A DNA stretch of 28,428 nt from DATAVB01 sp040414495 (GTDB lineage: Bacteria; Actinomycetota; Actinomycetes; Mycobacteriales; QHCD01), in the NCBI GenBank assembly GCA_040414495.1, contig JBEDUI010000251.1, positions 1 through 28,428 on the forward strand. The letters are read 5' to 3'. Below the pieces are notes generated by a model. It made no database searches, was not told the DNA's origin, and saw only the letters and a program-made list of their open reading frames with translations. The position numbers were made by a program, and so were the translations under genes. Shown in pieces: positions 7,745 through 16,044 of the stretch. How positions within the stretch are numbered: position 1 is the first letter of the stretch; each line of letters begins with the position of its first letter.

Positions 7745-8932
7745 TCAGCGGCGCGGCGCGATTTTCGTACGCATGTGGATGTTCTGCAGCAAACCGATCG
7801 CCATGCAGTCGGCGAACATCGACGAGCCGCCGTACGACACGAACGGCAACGGCAGACCCGTCACCGGCATGATGCCCAGCGTCATACCGATGTTGACGAA
7901 CGTCTGGAACGCCAGCCATGACACAACCCCGACCGCGGCCAGCTTTCCGAACAGATCGGGCGACCGGCCGGCGATCCGCAGCGCCCGCCACAGCATGATC
8001 GCGAACAGCACGACGATCCCGCCCGCGCCGACCAACCCTAATTCTTCGCCGGCGACGCTGAATACGAAGTCGGTCTGCTGTTCGGGCACGAACCGGCCCT
8101 GCGTCTGCTTGCCGTGGAACAGACCCTGCCCGGTCAAACCGCCTGTGGCGATGGCGATCCGGGCCTGATCGACGTTGTACGCGGCGGTGCTGTTGCCCTG
8201 CGGGTTCGTGAACGCCTTGAACCGGTCGAGTTGGTAGCTCTTGAGAATGTGGAACGCCACCGCGGCATACACGACGATGATGCCGACCATGATCAGTGCG
8301 ACGATCCATTTCCAGGAAACCCCGGCCACCGACAGCACGCCGAGAATCGTGAAAACGAAAACCAGGACCGTACCGAGGTCGGGCTGCAACATGATCAGCC
8401 CCATCGGAATGGCCGCCAGCAACAACACCAGCGGCACATCCGCACCGACCCGGCGGTTTTCGCGTTCCCGCCGCTCAGCCAACAGCATCGCCATGCTGAC
8501 CACGAGGCCGAATTTCGCGAACTCCGACGGCTGAATCTGGAATCCGGCCGGCAACACGATCCAGGAATGCGCGCCGTTGATCGTCGAACCGATGCCCAGT
8601 ACCGCCAGCAAACCGAAACACGCGGCGACGTAAATCGCCGGCGCCCACGTCCGCAGCCTCCGGTAGTCGATCACCGCGATGATCGTGCCGAGTACGGCCC
8701 CGATCACCAGGTTGAGCAGGTGCTTCTTGAAGTACGCCTCTGGATCCAGACCGAGGGCGAGCTGACGCTGCTTGGTCGCCGACCACACGAGCAGCGACCC
8801 GATCAGGGCCAGGGCAAGCGCGGCGAGGAGCAGAATCCAGTCGACCCGGCGCCAGGCCGGTAGCTCGCCCCGCAGCGGCCGGGATGCCGAACGGATCGCC
8901 GGTGGCGTGATAACGCGGCCGAGGTCAACCAT
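7745..8932 (-). CDS. rodA: Rod-shape peptidoglycan polymerase RodA (SEDS)
   Basis: 395 aa, a SEDS-family glycosyltransferase that polymerises lipid II into glycan strands in the elongasome, paired with the PBP2 encoded just upstream. Roughly ten hydrophobic helices span residues 31-385. The SEDS signature PFVSYGGSSM lies at 363-372, and EQQTDFVFSVAGEELG (284-299) carries the aspartate (Asp288) that corresponds to the catalytic Asp of characterised RodA proteins. The start chosen, ATG 8932, overlaps the PBP2 stop by 8 nt; the open frame runs another 94 codons upstream but only as an Arg/Pro-rich shadow of the PBP2 tail. Last gene of mreBCD-mrdA-rodA. RodA rather than FtsW is favoured by this operon context. 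Confidence 0.94.
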   Translation of the reverse strand: MVDLGRVITPPAIRSASRPLRGELPAWRRVDWILLLAALALALIGSLLVWSATKQRQLALGLDPEAYFKKHLLNLVIGAVLGTIIAVIDYRRLRTWAPAIYVAACFGLLAVLGIGSTINGAHSWIVLPAGFQIQPSEFAKFGLVVSMAMLLAERRERENRRVGADVPLVLLLAAIPMGLIMLQPDLGTVLVFVFTILGVLSVAGVSWKWIVALIMVGIIVVYAAVAFHILKSYQLDRFKAFTNPQGNSTAAYNVDQARIAIATGGLTGQGLFHGKQTQGRFVPEQQTDFVFSVAGEELGLVGAGGIVVLFAIMLWRALRIAGRSPDLFGKLAAVGVVSWLAFQTFVNIGMTLGIMPVTGLPLPFVSYGGSSMFADCMAIGLLQNIHMRTKIAPRR

Positions 8933-11168
8933 GGCGTCGCCGTCTTTCGTACCGGCTCGCACGTCTCGAGCGGGTGGTCTGGGTGATCGCGGGCGGGCCG
9001 GAGGGCGGGCCGGCCGCCTGGCCATGCGGGCTCGCGCTGGCAGAAGGCTGCGACCCGACGATCTCACCGGACTGGACCTGGTTGGCGTACGGCGCGATCT
9101 TGGGCAGCGCGCTGGGCATCTGGGCGCCGGGCAGCGCCGGCTGCGCCTTCGGGCCGCCCAATCCGTACATACCTTGGTACACCTGCCGGACCATCGGCGC
9201 GGCGGCACGGGCACCGGTGCCGGCCTGCTCGACCATGCCGACGACGACGTACCGCTGCTTGCCGGCCCGCGACCAGGAGGCGAACCACGACGTGTCCTGC
9301 TTGCCGAAAACCTGAGCGGTACCGGTCTTGCCGCCCATCGGGAACCGGTTCAGCGGATACCCGGCGAACGCGGTTTCGCCGGAAACCCCGCCGTTGCCGA
9401 ACGCGAGCGAGTTGCGGATGTAGTTCAGCACGGTCTGGCTGACCGGAACGTGCCGGCGGACCGTCGGCTTGATGGTCTGCACGACCTTGCCCTGCGGGTC
9501 GACCAGCGCCTTGCCGATAGTCGGCTCGTACAAGGTGCCACCGTTGATCAGCGCGCAATATGCCGTAGCCAACTGCAGCGGACTGACGGTCGTCTGGCCC
9601 TGCCCGATCGCCATGTCGGCCGACTCACCGATGGTGAACCGCCAGCCATCGGTGCAGTTCTCCTTGGCGATCTCGGTCAGGTACGCCCGCCGGCTCGGGT
9701 CGGAGACGTTGGGGTAGCCCTGCTTGGCGTTGGTGCAGTACTGCTGCTTGTTCTGCTCCCACTGCTGCTTGAGGAACGCCCGGTCCACGATCGCGCCGGA
9801 GGTCTGGTCGCCGGCCGGCAGGTCGATACCTGGCGCGCTGCCGAAGCCGTACGCCCGAGCCATCGCCTGCAGCGCCTCGACCGGCTTCTTGCCGTTGTCC
9901 ACCAGCTTCTGGTCCGAATTCCAGGCCTGGATCGCGTACCGGTAGAAGAACGTGTCGCAGGAGAACGCGAGCGCCTCGCTGAGGGAGATGTCGCCGGGCA
10001 GCGATTCGCTGTCGAAGTTGGTCTTCTTCTGGTTTCCGATCTGCAGCGACGGCGGGCACTGGCCCTTCTGGTCGAGGCCGAGCTGGTGGTCCATCGTGAT
10101 CGCGGAGGCGGTCGAGAGCTTGAAGGTCGAGCCGGGGGCGAACTGACCCTGCACCGCCCGCGACACCATCGGCGTGTTCGCGCTGGGCGAGTCCAGCTTG
10201 GCCAGCTCGGACTGGCTGATGCCGCCAGTGAAGACGTTCGGGTCGAACGTCGGGTAGCTGGCCAGCGCCAACACCCGCCCGGTGTCCGGGTCCATCACCA
10301 CGACCGCGCCGCTGGGCGCGGCGAAGTTCTGGCCGGACTTCGGGTCGAAGGTATTGCGGCTGGAGACCAGTTCGTTCTGCAGCGCCTTCTGGGCGATCGA
10401 CTCGACGTTGTTGTCCAGGCTGGTCACCAGGGTGTCGCCCGGCTTGGGCGCGGTGGTCGAGACGGTTCCGGTCGCGGCGCCGGTCGGGTCGACCGAGACG
10501 GTACGGATGCCGTCGGTGCCGCGCAGCTGGGCGTCGTACTGCTTCTCCAGCCCGCTGCGCCCGATCGTGTCCTCGTCGTGCAGGCCCGGTCCCGGCTCGG
10601 ACGCGGCAGCGTCGATCTCGTCCTGGGTCACCGCGCCGACGTAGCCGACCTCGTGGCTGGAGTTACCGCGCTGCGGGTACTCGCGGACCGGCAGGGTCTG
10701 CACGTCGACGCCGGAGAAATCCTCGCGGTGCTCGGAAATACGGAGCACCTCGGCGTCGGTGGCGTTGGTGGCGACCGGGACCGGCTGCACCGGCGAGCCG
10801 GTCCAGCACGGCTTGGAGACGCCGCGGGTGCACAGCCGGATCTCGTTCTTCAGCTGGCTGGCCGGAACATGGATCACGTCGGCGAGGCGGGCCAGGACGG
10901 CCTTGCCGTTGTCCGACTGCTGGGCCAGCACGCTGCGGTCGACCGAGATCACCAGCGACTGCTGATTGTCGGCCAGCGGCTGGCCGGTGTCATCGACGAT
11001 GTTGCCGCGCGGGGCGGGCAGGATGACCTGCCGGGTCTGCTGCGCACTGGCCGAGCGGGCCAGCTGCTTGTCGACGACCTGCAGGTAGTACAGCCGCGCG
11101 CCCAACGTCACCACGAGCGCCGCGACCAGTACTCGCAGCACGAGCATGCGCAGGCTGACGCGCTCCAT
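8925..11168 (-). CDS. mrdA: Penicillin-binding protein 2 (class B transpeptidase)
   Basis: 747 aa. One N-terminal membrane anchor (about residues 8-28) is followed by the PBP dimerisation/pedestal domain with the RGNIVDDTG motif (54-62). The transpeptidase domain has the active-site motif STFK (Ser347-Lys350), SCD at 403-405 and KTGT at 614-617. It cross-links peptidoglycan on the outer face of the membrane with RodA and the MreBCD complex. The C-terminal about 70 residues are Pro/Ser/Ala-rich and end in a basic RRASRYERRRRHG tail. GGAGG about 10 nt before ATG 11168 supports the start. Two cysteines flanking residues 113-121 and others near 478-505 could form disulfides. Length is above the usual about 630 aa because of inserts and the tail. 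Confidence 0.94.
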   Translation of the reverse strand: MERVSLRMLVLRVLVAALVVTLGARLYYLQVVDKQLARSASAQQTRQVILPAPRGNIVDDTGQPLADNQQSLVISVDRSVLAQQSDNGKAVLARLADVIHVPASQLKNEIRLCTRGVSKPCWTGSPVQPVPVATNATDAEVLRISEHREDFSGVDVQTLPVREYPQRGNSSHEVGYVGAVTQDEIDAAASEPGPGLHDEDTIGRSGLEKQYDAQLRGTDGIRTVSVDPTGAATGTVSTTAPKPGDTLVTSLDNNVESIAQKALQNELVSSRNTFDPKSGQNFAAPSGAVVVMDPDTGRVLALASYPTFDPNVFTGGISQSELAKLDSPSANTPMVSRAVQGQFAPGSTFKLSTASAITMDHQLGLDQKGQCPPSLQIGNQKKTNFDSESLPGDISLSEALAFSCDTFFYRYAIQAWNSDQKLVDNGKKPVEALQAMARAYGFGSAPGIDLPAGDQTSGAIVDRAFLKQQWEQNKQQYCTNAKQGYPNVSDPSRRAYLTEIAKENCTDGWRFTIGESADMAIGQGQTTVSPLQLATAYCALINGGTLYEPTIGKALVDPQGKVVQTIKPTVRRHVPVSQTVLNYIRNSLAFGNGGVSGETAFAGYPLNRFPMGGKTGTAQVFGKQDTSWFASWSRAGKQRYVVVGMVEQAGTGARAAAPMVRQVYQGMYGLGGPKAQPALPGAQMPSALPKIAPYANQVQSGEIVGSQPSASASPHGQAAGPPSGPPAITQTTRSRRASRYERRRRHG

Positions 11169-11204
11169 GTACCGTCCCCCCTCCGGACCTACCGTACGAC
11201 TGAT

Positions 11205-11714
11205 TTACCGCATCGCTGGGACGCGAAGTCGGCGCTCGACCGCGGCCACCACCGGGACCACGAACGGCGTCAGCATCACGTCGTAAAGAACTGCCTCGGG
11301 CAACCCCCGCAACTGGGTTCGCCAATCAATGCCGTGCCGCCCGATCAGCTCGTAAATGACCAGGTAAAGCACGAACGACGCCACCGCGGCGACCGCCACG
11401 ATCACCACCGGCCAGAAGACGCTGCGCTCGCTGGGCGCCTCGATCCGTCCGACGACCAGGCCAACGGCCAGGAACACCAACGCCAACAACCCCAGCGGGT
11501 GGTTGCTGATCAGGTCGGCGGCCAGGCCGGTGAAGAAGCCCATACCCACGCCGGCCGGGACCCCACCGGCCAATGCGGACGCGACGACCAGGACGAGCAG
11601 CAGGTTCGGCGCGTTGCCGGGCAATGGCAGCCGGCTGAAGACCGTGGTCTGCAGGATCAGCGCCACCACGATCGCGACGGCGCCGACGAGCACGGCAATT
11701 GGTCGGACGGTCAT
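11205..11714 (-). CDS. mreD: Rod shape-determining protein MreD
   Basis: 169 aa, almost entirely hydrophobic, with five or six predicted membrane segments (about residues 6-26, 37-52, 55-72, 75-90, 100-125 and 145-160). It is the membrane partner of MreC in the elongasome. The start ATG 11714 overlaps the mreC stop in an ATGA, and GGAAGG lies 7 nt upstream. A longer frame to 12209 exists but overlaps most of mreC and is not credible. Identification rests on hydrophobicity, size, recognisable N-terminal pattern and operon position. Confidence 0.9.
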   Translation of the reverse strand: MTVRPIAVLVGAVAIVVALILQTTVFSRLPLPGNAPNLLLVLVVASALAGGVPAGVGMGFFTGLAADLISNHPLGLLALVFLAVGLVVGRIEAPSERSVFWPVVIVAVAAVASFVLYLVIYELIGRHGIDWRTQLRGLPEAVLYDVMLTPFVVPVVAAVERRLRVPAMR

Positions 11715-12598
11715 CGGCCGGCCTTCCGGGACGGGGTGGCATCGGGCTGGGCGGCCGAGCTCGGCGTGGTCAGCTGTCGGCTGGTCGGCTTGGGTGCGTT
11801 GAGCACCACGGCCAGCACGTCCAGCGAGGTGTAGTTGACATACGGGTCCACGCTCGCCGACGCGTTGGCCGCACTGTGCGATACGTGCGTTACCTTGCCC
11901 AGCGGTACGCCCGCGGCGTAGGTCGAGGCCCCGTACGGTCCGGTGATCAGGGTGTCGCCGGCCTTGACCTTCGACCTGGGGTTCAGCGGGGTGAAGTGCA
12001 TGCTGCGCAGCCCGTCCCCGCTGACCAGGCCGAGCTCGCCGGTGCGGGCGACCCGGACGCCGACCGACGAGCCGGGGTCGATCGCCAGTACAACGATGCT
12101 GGTGTCGGCGCTGGCCTGCTTGATCCGTCCGACCAACCCGTTTGCGCTGATGACTGTCATGCCATCGCGGACGCCGGCATTGGTGCCGACGTCGACCCGT
12201 ACCGCCCACTCGAAGCCCAGCGAAGGACCGAAATCAAGGACGGTCGCGGTCACCACCTTGAACTGCGTACGGCCGACAAACAGACCGAGTTGGCGTAGCG
12301 CGTTGGACCGCTCGCTGTTGACCGAGGACTCCCGCAACTGGCTACGCAGCTGGTCGTTCTGCCGCTTCAAGGCGTCGATCTTGCTTTTGTTGGATCCGAC
12401 GTCGGGCAGCCCAGAGAAGAAGTTGCCGACCGGGTCGAAGACCGAATTGGCGCTGCGCTCGAGCGGACCGAAGGCTCGGCTGGCGGCATCGCGCGCGCGG
12501 GTGAAGGTGGTGCCCTGCGAGTCCAGGGCCAACAGCACGACGCAGATCGCCACCAGGCCGACGATGGTCAGCCGCTGGCGTCGGCCCGAGCTCCTCAT
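11711..12598 (-). CDS. mreC: Cell shape-determining protein MreC
   Basis: 295 aa. It has a short basic cytoplasmic N-terminus (MRSSGRRQR), one membrane helix at about residues 11-27, a coiled-coil stretch at about 70-100 (KIDALKRQNDQLRSQL) and the beta-rich periplasm-facing MreC domain (about 110-265). The tail is Pro/Ser/Thr-rich. MreC links MreB inside the cell to PBP2 outside. GGAG 5 nt before ATG 12598 supports the start. It is 27 bp downstream of mreB and overlaps mreD by 4 bp. Confidence 0.94.
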   Translation of the reverse strand: MRSSGRRQRLTIVGLVAICVVLLALDSQGTTFTRARDAASRAFGPLERSANSVFDPVGNFFSGLPDVGSNKSKIDALKRQNDQLRSQLRESSVNSERSNALRQLGLFVGRTQFKVVTATVLDFGPSLGFEWAVRVDVGTNAGVRDGMTVISANGLVGRIKQASADTSIVVLAIDPGSSVGVRVARTGELGLVSGDGLRSMHFTPLNPRSKVKAGDTLITGPYGASTYAAGVPLGKVTHVSHSAANASASVDPYVNYTSLDVLAVVLNAPKPTSRQLTTPSSAAQPDATPSRKAGR

Positions 12599-12625
12599 TG
12601 ATGCTCCACCGGCAAGAAACCGCTG

Positions 12626-13663
12626 CTACCGACGCGGCTCGGAGACGAGAACGGCCTGCAACGCGTCGAAATCCTCCACGCAGCGGCCAGATCCGAGCGC
12701 CACCGAATGCAGCGGGTTGTCCGCGATGATGATCGGCATCGACGTCTCGTGTTTGAGCCGCTCGTCCAGGCCGGCCAGCAGCGCGCCGCCACCGGTCAAC
12801 ACGATGCCGCGATCCATGATGTCGCCGGCCAACTCGGGCGGGCATTTGTCCAAAGTGGTCTTCACCGCGTCAACGATGGCATTCACCGGTTCTTCGACGG
12901 CTTTGCGAATCTCCGCGTCGCTGACCACGATCGTCTTGGGCAGTCCGCTGACCAGGTCCCGTCCGCGAATCTCGGCCTGCTGGTCGTCGGCGGTCGGGAA
13001 TGCCGAGCCGATCGCCATCTTGATCTCCTCGGCGGTGCGTTCGCCGAGCATCAATGAATATTCCTTCTTGACGTAGTTGATGATCGACGAGTCCAGCTCG
13101 TCACCGCCGACCCGGATGCTCTGACTCGTCACGATGCCGCCGAGCGAGATCACCGCGACCTCGGTCGTGCCACCGCCGATGTCGACGACCATGTTGCCGG
13201 TCGGCTCACTGACCGGCAACCCGGAACCGATTGCCGCGGCCATCGGCTCTTCGATGATGAAAACCTTGCTGGCACCGGCGTTGTACGTCGACTCCTTCAC
13301 CGCGCGTTGTTCGACGCCCGTCACTCCACTTGGGACACACACGACCACACGAGGCCCGCGTACCAGGTGATTTCGCCGGTGCACCTTACGGATGAAGTAA
13401 CGCAACATCCGTTCTGTGGTGTCGAAATCGGCGATGACGCCGTCTTTCAACGGACGTACCGCGACGATGTTGCCGGGCGTGCGGCCAATCATGCGTTTGG
13501 CCTCGCTGCCGACCGACACGATCTCGCGTGTGGTCGTGTTGATAGCGACCACCGACGGCTCGTTGAGGACGATCCCTCTGCCGCGTACATAAACTAGGGT
13601 ATTTGCGGTGCCCAAATCGACAGCCATGTCACGGCCGAGAAACGAGAACGAGCTGGGTGCCAT
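12626..13663 (-). CDS. mreB: Rod shape-determining protein MreB (actin homologue)
   Basis: 345 aa, of normal family length. The actin-fold nucleotide-binding motifs are present: phosphate 1 DLGTANT (16-22), phosphate 2 DIGGGTT (161-167) and the adenosine motif near GIVLTGGGALL. It forms membrane-associated filaments that organise lateral wall synthesis. AGAAGG 7 nt before ATG 13663 is a good ribosome site. It starts the mreB-mreC-mreD-mrdA-rodA operon and lies 164 bp downstream of ndk, a gap with no terminator I can see, so some read-through from ndk is possible. Confidence 0.97.
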   Translation of the reverse strand: MAPSSFSFLGRDMAVDLGTANTLVYVRGRGIVLNEPSVVAINTTTREIVSVGSEAKRMIGRTPGNIVAVRPLKDGVIADFDTTERMLRYFIRKVHRRNHLVRGPRVVVCVPSGVTGVEQRAVKESTYNAGASKVFIIEEPMAAAIGSGLPVSEPTGNMVVDIGGGTTEVAVISLGGIVTSQSIRVGGDELDSSIINYVKKEYSLMLGERTAEEIKMAIGSAFPTADDQQAEIRGRDLVSGLPKTIVVSDAEIRKAVEEPVNAIVDAVKTTLDKCPPELAGDIMDRGIVLTGGGALLAGLDERLKHETSMPIIIADNPLHSVALGSGRCVEDFDALQAVLVSEPRR

Positions 13664-13827
13664 CGCAAAACCTTCTCTTTTATTGCCCTGCGATCATCAC
13701 GCGAATGAAATCGATCGTACCGGCGGCGTAGCCGACAGGTCCGCAGGTGCTGGCATCGGCGATTTTGGATCGTTCCACGATGGCGTTGACGCGCACCACC
13801 GTGGAGACGTTGACATCGTTTGGTCGT

Positions 13828-14238
13828 TCAGCCAAATGCCGGGAAGAACAGGGCAATCTCCCGCGCCGCTGATACCGGCGAGTCCGAGCCATGTACGAGA
13901 TTCTGTTGTACTTCGAGACCGAAATCACCGCGGATGCTCCCGGTCGAAGCATTGACCGGATCGGTGGCGCCGGCCAGCTGCCGGAACGCCTCAACGGCAC
14001 GCTCTCCTTCGACCACGGCGGCCACCAATGGACCGGAGGTGATGAATTCGACCAGACTCTCGAAGAACGGTTTGCCTTCGTGCTCCGCATAGTGCGTCCG
14101 CGCGATTCCGGCATCCAGCGTGCGCAGTTCCAGCGCGATCAACGACAGTCCCTTGCGCTCGCAACGGGAGATCACCTCCCCGACCAGTCCACGGCGGACA
14201 CCGTCGGGCTTGACCAGAACAAGGGTGCGTTCGATCAC
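13828..14238 (-). CDS. ndk: Nucleoside diphosphate kinase
   Basis: 136 aa from GTG 14238. It transfers phosphate from ATP to NDPs through a phosphohistidine. Conserved parts include TLVLVKPDGVRRG at the N-terminus and NLVHGSDS with the catalytic His116. GGAG lies 8 nt before the GTG. The open frame extends 30 codons further upstream to 14328, but that part lacks family resemblance. Length equals the usual bacterial Ndk. In many actinobacteria ndk follows folC-DUF4233; here that link is broken by the CoA transferase/MarR/MFS block. Confidence 0.97.
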   Translation of the reverse strand: MIERTLVLVKPDGVRRGLVGEVISRCERKGLSLIALELRTLDAGIARTHYAEHEGKPFFESLVEFITSGPLVAAVVEGERAVEAFRQLAGATDPVNASTGSIRGDFGLEVQQNLVHGSDSPVSAAREIALFFPAFG

Positions 14239-14335
14239 CGAATCTGCTCCTGCTGTCTCAAAAGGGCTTGGTATTTGCTCGGACCCTAGTCGGGCGACAT
14301 AGCGCGCGGATGACCGGCTCCCGGACAAACATGCC

Positions 14336-14341
14336 TATGGT
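14336..14341 (+). promoter_or_regulatory. -10-like box before the CoA transferase gene
   Basis: TATGGT ends 6 nt before the ATG at 14348 and no Shine-Dalgarno is present, so a leaderless transcript is plausible. No good -35 is seen at normal spacing. Confidence 0.35.
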
Positions 14342-14347
14342 CAGCGC

Positions 14348-15475
14348 ATGGGTCCGCTGGAAAATGTGCTGGTGGCCGACTTCAGCCGAGTGCTGGCCGG
14401 TCCGTACGCGACGCTGCAACTGGCCGACCTGGGCGCCGACGTCGTGAAGGTCGAGGCACCGGCCGGCGACGACACCCGACGGTGGGGACCGCCGTACGCA
14501 TCCGACGGCGAGGCGACGTACTACCTGTCAGTGAACCGGAACAAGCGCTCGGTCCGGCTCGACCTGCGCGAACCCGACGACCTTGGCCTGGCTCACGAAC
14601 TGGTCTCCCGCGCGGACGTCATGGTGCACAATTTCCGCGCTGGTACGGCGGAAAGCTTCGGCTTGGGATATGAGCAGGTACGGGCCTCGCGTCCGGAATT
14701 GGTCTACTGCACGATCGGCGGCTTCGGACCGGACGTGGCGTTGCCCGGCTACGACCTGTTGGCGCAGGCGATGGGCGGCCTGATGAGCATCACCGGGGAC
14801 GCCGAGCCGACCAAGGTCGGGGTGGCCGTGGTCGATGTGCTCACCGGGCTGCACGCGACGATCGGCATCCTGGCCGCGCTGCGGCACCGGGACGCGACCG
14901 GCCAGGGGCAGCACGTCCGGGTCGATCTGCTGCATTGCCTGTTGGCCAGTTTGGTCAACCAGTCCTCGGCGTACGTAGCCGGTGGCGTTGTGCCCGCCCG
15001 GCTGGGCAACCGGCATCCGAGCATCGCCCCGTATGCCCCGTACCCGACGAAAGATCAGCCGCTGGTGGTGGCCGTGGGAAATGACCGGCAGTTCGCGGTG
15101 CTGTGCCAGGTTCTGGGTAGGCCGGAGTTGGCGGGTGATCCGCGCTTCGCCGGCAACCCGGATCGGGTCCGGCACGAGCCGGCGCTCGCGGCGGTGTTGG
15201 CCGAACTGCTGGCGACCCGGACCGCGGCCGAATGGTCGGAGGAATTGAACCCGGCCGGCGTGCCGTGCGGTCCGGTCAACGACATCGCGGCGGCGTTCGC
15301 GTTGGCGGAGGAATTGGGGGCGCCGGCAACGACGACCGTGCCGCGGGCCGACGGCTCCACCGTGGCGACCGTTCTCAATCCGATCGAGCTACCCGAATCG
15401 CCGGTGGCGTACCGCAACGCGCCGCCGCGGCTGGGCGAGCACGACGAGGAAATACGGAATTGGCTGCGTAACTGA
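14348..15475 (+). CDS. CaiB/BaiF-type (family III) CoA transferase
   Basis: 375 aa. Family III CoA transferases move CoA between carboxylic acids. The N-terminal pattern VADFSRVLAGPYATLQLADLG, then DVVKVE and NRNKRSVRLDLR, is classic. The catalytic aspartate is Asp136 in PGYDLLAQAMGGLMSITG. The substrate is not deducible: relatives act on formyl-, carnitine-, benzylsuccinyl- or alpha-methylacyl-CoA. The gene stands alone on the plus strand, divergent from ndk with about 110 bp between, and convergent with marR. There is no visible Shine-Dalgarno, and TATGGT 6 nt upstream suggests leaderless expression. Its last codons and stop are repeated downstream in a 32/33-bp tandem array. Confidence 0.92.
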   Translation: MGPLENVLVADFSRVLAGPYATLQLADLGADVVKVEAPAGDDTRRWGPPYASDGEATYYLSVNRNKRSVRLDLREPDDLGLAHELVSRADVMVHNFRAGTAESFGLGYEQVRASRPELVYCTIGGFGPDVALPGYDLLAQAMGGLMSITGDAEPTKVGVAVVDVLTGLHATIGILAALRHRDATGQGQHVRVDLLHCLLASLVNQSSAYVAGGVVPARLGNRHPSIAPYAPYPTKDQPLVVAVGNDRQFAVLCQVLGRPELAGDPRFAGNPDRVRHEPALAAVLAELLATRTAAEWSEELNPAGVPCGPVNDIAAAFALAEELGAPATTTVPRADGSTVATVLNPIELPESPVAYRNAPPRLGEHDEEIRNWLRN

Positions 15476-15536
15476 GCGAGTCGTTACGGAATTGACTGCG
15501 GTAACTGAGCGAGTCGATACGGAATTGGCTGCGTAA
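15453..15536. repeat. 32/33-bp tandem repeat across the CoA transferase stop
   Basis: Units at 15453-15484, 15485-15517 and a partial one at 15518-15536, each beginning TACGGAATTG. The first holds the final codons and TGA of the CoA transferase; the second carries one extra base and few changes. The array ends exactly where the marR stop codon begins (15537), filling the space between two convergent genes. Confidence 0.85.
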
Positions 15537-15956
15537 TTAGGCGACCGGCGCGGGGTCGGCGGCGGGCTGGAGCAGCTCAGCCAACACCGCCTGTTGCGTA
15601 GGCGCCGCCTTCGCATGCCGATCGCGACCGGCCTCGGTGATGCACACCCAGATTCCCCGGCGATCCTGATCACACAACGAACGGGACACCAATCCGTCGC
15701 GTTCTAGTCGCCCGATCACGCGGGATAGCGCGCTTTGCGAGAGATGAACCGCATCGGCCAACTCTTGCACCCGGTGTCGGCCCTCGGCGTTGCAATCCGC
15801 GGTCTCCACCAATCGGTCCAGTACCTCGAACTCGCTCACGCCGAGGCCGTGCTGACCGTGCAGCTCACGCTCAAGTGCGCAGGAAATCGCGGCATGCCGG
15901 GCGAGCAGATCCCGCCAGGCGCTGACTAATGACCGGTCGGTAGATAGGTCGACCAT
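15537..15956 (-). CDS. MarR family transcriptional regulator
   Basis: 139 aa from ATG 15956. The winged helix-turn-helix is clear: ELADAVHLSQSALSRVIGRL (residues 65-84) is the HTH, and DQDRRGIWVCITEAGR (97-111) forms the wing with the conserved D-x-R motif. MarR proteins bind as dimers to palindromes and are usually released by small ligands. It is divergent from an MFS exporter with 88 bp between, and three 15-bp iterons lie in that gap, so it very likely represses the exporter and perhaps itself. TAGAGT sits 7 nt before the ATG with no Shine-Dalgarno, suggesting a leaderless mRNA. Upstream codons to 16202 overlap the MFS gene and are rejected. Confidence 0.9.
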   Translation of the reverse strand: MVDLSTDRSLVSAWRDLLARHAAISCALERELHGQHGLGVSEFEVLDRLVETADCNAEGRHRVQELADAVHLSQSALSRVIGRLERDGLVSRSLCDQDRRGIWVCITEAGRDRHAKAAPTQQAVLAELLQPAADPAPVA

Positions 15957-15963
15957 GCGGCGC

Positions 15964-15969
15964 ACTCTA
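15964..15969 (-). promoter_or_regulatory. -10-like box of marR
   Basis: TAGAGT on the minus strand, 7 nt before the marR ATG. The expected -35 position (around 15987-15993) is occupied by the first iteron and is not a good -35 hexamer. Confidence 0.4.
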
Positions 15970-15988
15970 CCACATGTGTCGGAATGAA

Positions 15989-16033
15989 ATGCACGTACAT
16001 TTAATGCATCGACATTAGATGCACCTGCATGTA
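15989..16033. promoter_or_regulatory. Three 15-bp iterons, likely MarR operator
   Basis: ATGCACGTACATTTA (15989), ATGCATCGACATTAG (16004) and ATGCACCTGCATGTA (16019) are spaced exactly 15 bp apart. The first and third are near-palindromic (ATGCA/TGCAT-type arms), 30 bp apart and so on the same helix face. They cover the -35 and -10 of the MFS gene, the usual layout for repression. Confidence 0.65.
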
Positions 16034-16037
16034 ATGT
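16009..16037 (+). promoter_or_regulatory. Promoter of the MFS exporter gene
   Basis: TCGACA (16009-16014), a 17-bp spacer, then TAATGT (16032-16037). The predicted start of transcription falls on or next to the ATG at 16045, so the mRNA would be leaderless; no Shine-Dalgarno is present. Confidence 0.55.
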
Positions 16038-16044
16038 CTCCCGC

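Noticed and set aside
7456..8168. Plus-strand open frames at 7456-7872 and 7551-8168 as possible new genes
   Set aside because: They consist of repeat DNA running into antisense of rodA, with skewed Arg/Ala content and no ribosome site.
8772..11834. 1020-codon plus-strand open frame antisense to PBP2/MreD/RodA
   Set aside because: It mirrors the codon structure of the opposite genes, is very rich in Arg/Gly/Asp/His, and matches no family. High-GC DNA produces such frames.
11715..12209. Long upstream extension of mreD
   Set aside because: It overlaps mreC in another frame; the ATGA overlap start at 11714 gives the normal MreD length.
13664..13827. Search for a small gene or terminator between ndk and mreB
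   Set aside because: The minus-strand frame here only continues an alternative frame of ndk; no family resemblance and no stable hairpin was found.
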